Source: an uncultured Lachnospiraceae bacterium (GTDB lineage: Bacteria; Bacillota; Clostridia; Lachnospirales; Lachnospiraceae). From it: DNA of 64,000 bases. Each line of letters begins with the position of its first letter. Positions within the stretch are counted from its first letter, which is position 1. Shown here one piece after another: positions 62,364-64,000 of this stretch. The DNA is taken from NCBI GenBank assembly GCA_910585205.1, contig CAJUCC010000042.1:1-64000 (forward strand), written 5' to 3'. The notes beneath the pieces were generated by a model that was not told where the DNA came from, searched no databases, and worked only from the letters and a program-made list of their open reading frames with translations. A program made the translations under genes and the position numbers.

Positions 62364-63655
62364 AGCAAAACGATAAGATAATTTCGGCTTTCCGGCAGGA
62401 TATTGAACTCCCTGCAGTGGTAACGAAAAAAGCAGACACAGCCTTTGACAAAATATTGTCAGAGGTGCGGGAAGGGACAAATCAAATGAAAGAAAAACAG
62501 AACAATCAGGAAAAAAAACGCACGCCTGTATGGGTTAAGACAGCGGTATCGGCGGCGGCAGTATGTCTGCTGCTAATCGGCGTGTGCACGGCAAATCCTG
62601 TACTGGCGGCAAAGATACCGGTGATCAGGCGCATCTTTTCCATGCTGCAAAAGACGGCGGAATATCCCGGAGATTATACGAATTATGTACAGCCGTTGCA
62701 AGAGGATACGGATGAAACACCGGTGGAAGATGTGGCACAGGGAACGGAAGAAGAGCACAGCGACGGTTATTCCCGGACAGTGGACGGTGTTACCGTGACA
62801 TTGTCGGAGATATATTGTAATCAGCAGAGTCTGAGCATTTCAATGCTGGTGGAAGCGCCGGAAGCCTTTGCGGATAAAATTGTAACGTATCAGGACGGAA
62901 AACAGGCGCTGTTGATCGAGGGGGAAAGCCAGTTCTCGTTCCGGGATGACCCATATGTCGGGGATAACTATGTGTATGGCGCGTTTCTGGATGAGAAAAC
63001 GTTTGCCGGAATCTGGCGGATTGAGCTTTCGGGAGTGCTGACCGGCGACTTGAAAGATACGAAGCTGGAGGAAGCCTTTACGATGGAAATCGATATACGC
63101 AAGGTTATCGGTGAACTGGCAGAGCCGGTGCAAATTGACTGGGGCATGAGTACGGAAGAACTGGACAGTATGTCGGAGGCGGAATTTAACGCGCTGTACG
63201 ATCAGAAGATCAAAGAGTATGGTATGGATACATTCCCGAACCGGGCGCAGAATTACTGGTTTGAAGGCCCATGGAACTTTACCGTTCCGGTTACGGTCAA
63301 TGATGCGGACAATCATCGGGTTGTGCTCAATGACGTCAATGCGGACGGACTGGGGCTGCGCGCCGTATCGATGACGCCGTTTGAACTTTCGATCGAAACG
63401 GAGCAGGGAGCGGATATGGACTGCATCGTCGTTGTTTTGGATGCGCAGGGAAAGTGGATGGATTCCGGCAACGGCAATGTATCCGTTTTACCGATTGCGG
63501 ATCATGATGTGTCTGAGATAACCGTTTATCTCTGCAGCTCGGAGACATGGACGAACGAAATCAAAGGTCATCAGGGGGATGCGGATTTTACACAGTATGT
63601 CAAAGAGCGGGCGCTCTATGAACGGGAGGTGGAACTGCCGGTTTGCGAAAAATAA
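62360..63655 (+). CDS. DUF4179-type anti-sigma factor
   Basis: From ATG 62360 (GGGAGGG upstream) the protein has 431 residues: a cytoplasmic sigma-binding part (about 1-57), one membrane segment (58-78, TAVSAAAVCLLLIGVC) and a large external domain with the DUF4179 motif ANPVLAAKIPVIRRIFSM just after it, then two beta-rich parts. DUF4179 proteins are routinely encoded after ECF factors in Firmicutes and hold them inactive until a surface signal arrives. The signal is unknown. No terminator is obvious. Confidence 0.88.
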   Translation: MKQNDKIISAFRQDIELPAVVTKKADTAFDKILSEVREGTNQMKEKQNNQEKKRTPVWVKTAVSAAAVCLLLIGVCTANPVLAAKIPVIRRIFSMLQKTAEYPGDYTNYVQPLQEDTDETPVEDVAQGTEEEHSDGYSRTVDGVTVTLSEIYCNQQSLSISMLVEAPEAFADKIVTYQDGKQALLIEGESQFSFRDDPYVGDNYVYGAFLDEKTFAGIWRIELSGVLTGDLKDTKLEEAFTMEIDIRKVIGELAEPVQIDWGMSTEELDSMSEAEFNALYDQKIKEYGMDTFPNRAQNYWFEGPWNFTVPVTVNDADNHRVVLNDVNADGLGLRAVSMTPFELSIETEQGADMDCIVVVLDAQGKWMDSGNGNVSVLPIADHDVSEITVYLCSSETWTNEIKGHQGDADFTQYVKERALYEREVELPVCEK

Positions 63656-63699
63656 ACATGGAAGCGGGATGATGCAAACAATACGGCCGAAAATTTTTC

Positions 63700-63728
63700 T
63701 TGACATTTTACATGAAGTGGAATAAAGT
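63700..63728 (+). promoter_or_regulatory. Promoter of the T-box transcript
   Basis: TTGACA (63700-63705, perfect), 17-base spacer, TAAAGT (63723-63728). Confidence 0.6.
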
Positions 63729-63749
63729 AATAGATAAATAAAAGAAACC

Positions 63750-64000
63750 TGTGAGAAAGAGGAGTAGGCAGAGGGATACCATCACAGAGAACCGCAGACG
63801 GTGGGATTGCGGTATGGAGATGTTTGCTGAATGGGCTTTCGAGGGCAGTCCGAACGGATTCGAACAAGTAGGCGCTGCCGGGAACCGCACCCGTTATCCA
63901 CGCGGCATGTATGAAGTACATGAGAGAAGTGGGCCTTTGATTTGGCCAATTTGAGTGGTACCGCGATAATGTATATTAGCGCCTCAGACATATTGTCTGA
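63750..64000 (+). promoter_or_regulatory. T-box riboswitch (right end outside the window)
   Basis: The leader shows stem I elements: AGTA at about 63761, AGAGAA at about 63786, and a terminal stem CCGC-N-GGTGGGATT-GCGG. It also has GAACGGA, stem III (GGGAACCGCACCCG) and the T-box TGGTACCGCG at 63956-63965. T-boxes sense uncharged tRNA and switch between antiterminator and terminator. The candidate specifier follows GAA in GCTGAATGGGCTTTCGAGG and reads TGG (tryptophan), set by alignment to the GAA-codon-purine pattern. The terminator and regulated gene lie beyond base 64000. Confidence 0.85.

Overview
The window looks like a chromosomal segment of a motile, endospore-forming Clostridia bacterium, most likely Lachnospiraceae. 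The basis is a spore gene set (gpr, spoIIP, sigK), codY placed directly before a fla/che operon, Bacillus/Clostridium-style chemotaxis genes (cheC, cheD, fliY, sigD), AGGAGG-type ribosome binding sites, and a T-box leader at the right edge. The species cannot be named from the sequence alone.

Layout. 1-9.8 kb is housekeeping and sporulation: a two-domain alpha/beta-hydrolase + purine nucleoside phosphorylase protein, a membrane diguanylate cyclase, rpsT (the only gene called on the minus strand), gpr-spoIIP, lepA-hemW and sigK. 9.87-11.87 kb is an AT-richer two-gene cassette, an AAA ATPase plus a RloB-family protein, resembling two-component phage-defence/abortive-infection pairs. 11.9-19.9 kb holds a YARHG lipoprotein overlapping a solitary pilT, then comM-dprA-topA and codY.

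20.0-55.6 kb is one long motility/chemotaxis cluster, all on the plus strand and tightly packed or overlapping: flgB flgC fliE fliF fliG fliH fliI fliJ, a MotE-like gene, fliK flgD, a TIGR02530-type gene, flgE flbD motA motB fliL fliM fliY cheY fliO fliP fliQ fliR flhB flhA flhF flhG, a PilZ gene, cheB cheA cheW cheC cheD, a small membrane protein, sigD, a FapA-like gene and three poorly known genes. It encodes rod, MS ring, switch, stator, export gate, hook, the chemotaxis phosphorelay and the sigma factor for late genes. Flagellin, the filament cap, flgM, flgK/flgL and cheR are not here. An mcp gene with its own promoter follows at 55.7 kb.

57.8-59.8 kb is rpsB-tsf with a leader and a strong terminator. 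59.8-61.7 kb is an AT-rich, decayed stretch with a broken nuclease gene, one unrecognised membrane protein and a small DUF1016-like remnant. 61.7-63.7 kb is an ECF sigma/anti-sigma (DUF4179) pair with a possible self-dependent promoter. The window ends inside a T-box riboswitch, perhaps tryptophan-specific, whose gene lies outside.

Most unusual points: the hydrolase-PNP fusion; an AAA/RloB cassette bracketed by near-identical promoter-like sequences; two places where the -35 box of the next gene lies inside the preceding terminator hairpin; an extra segment in SigK; perfect 36-bp repeats inside fliY; and the relic-rich island after tsf.
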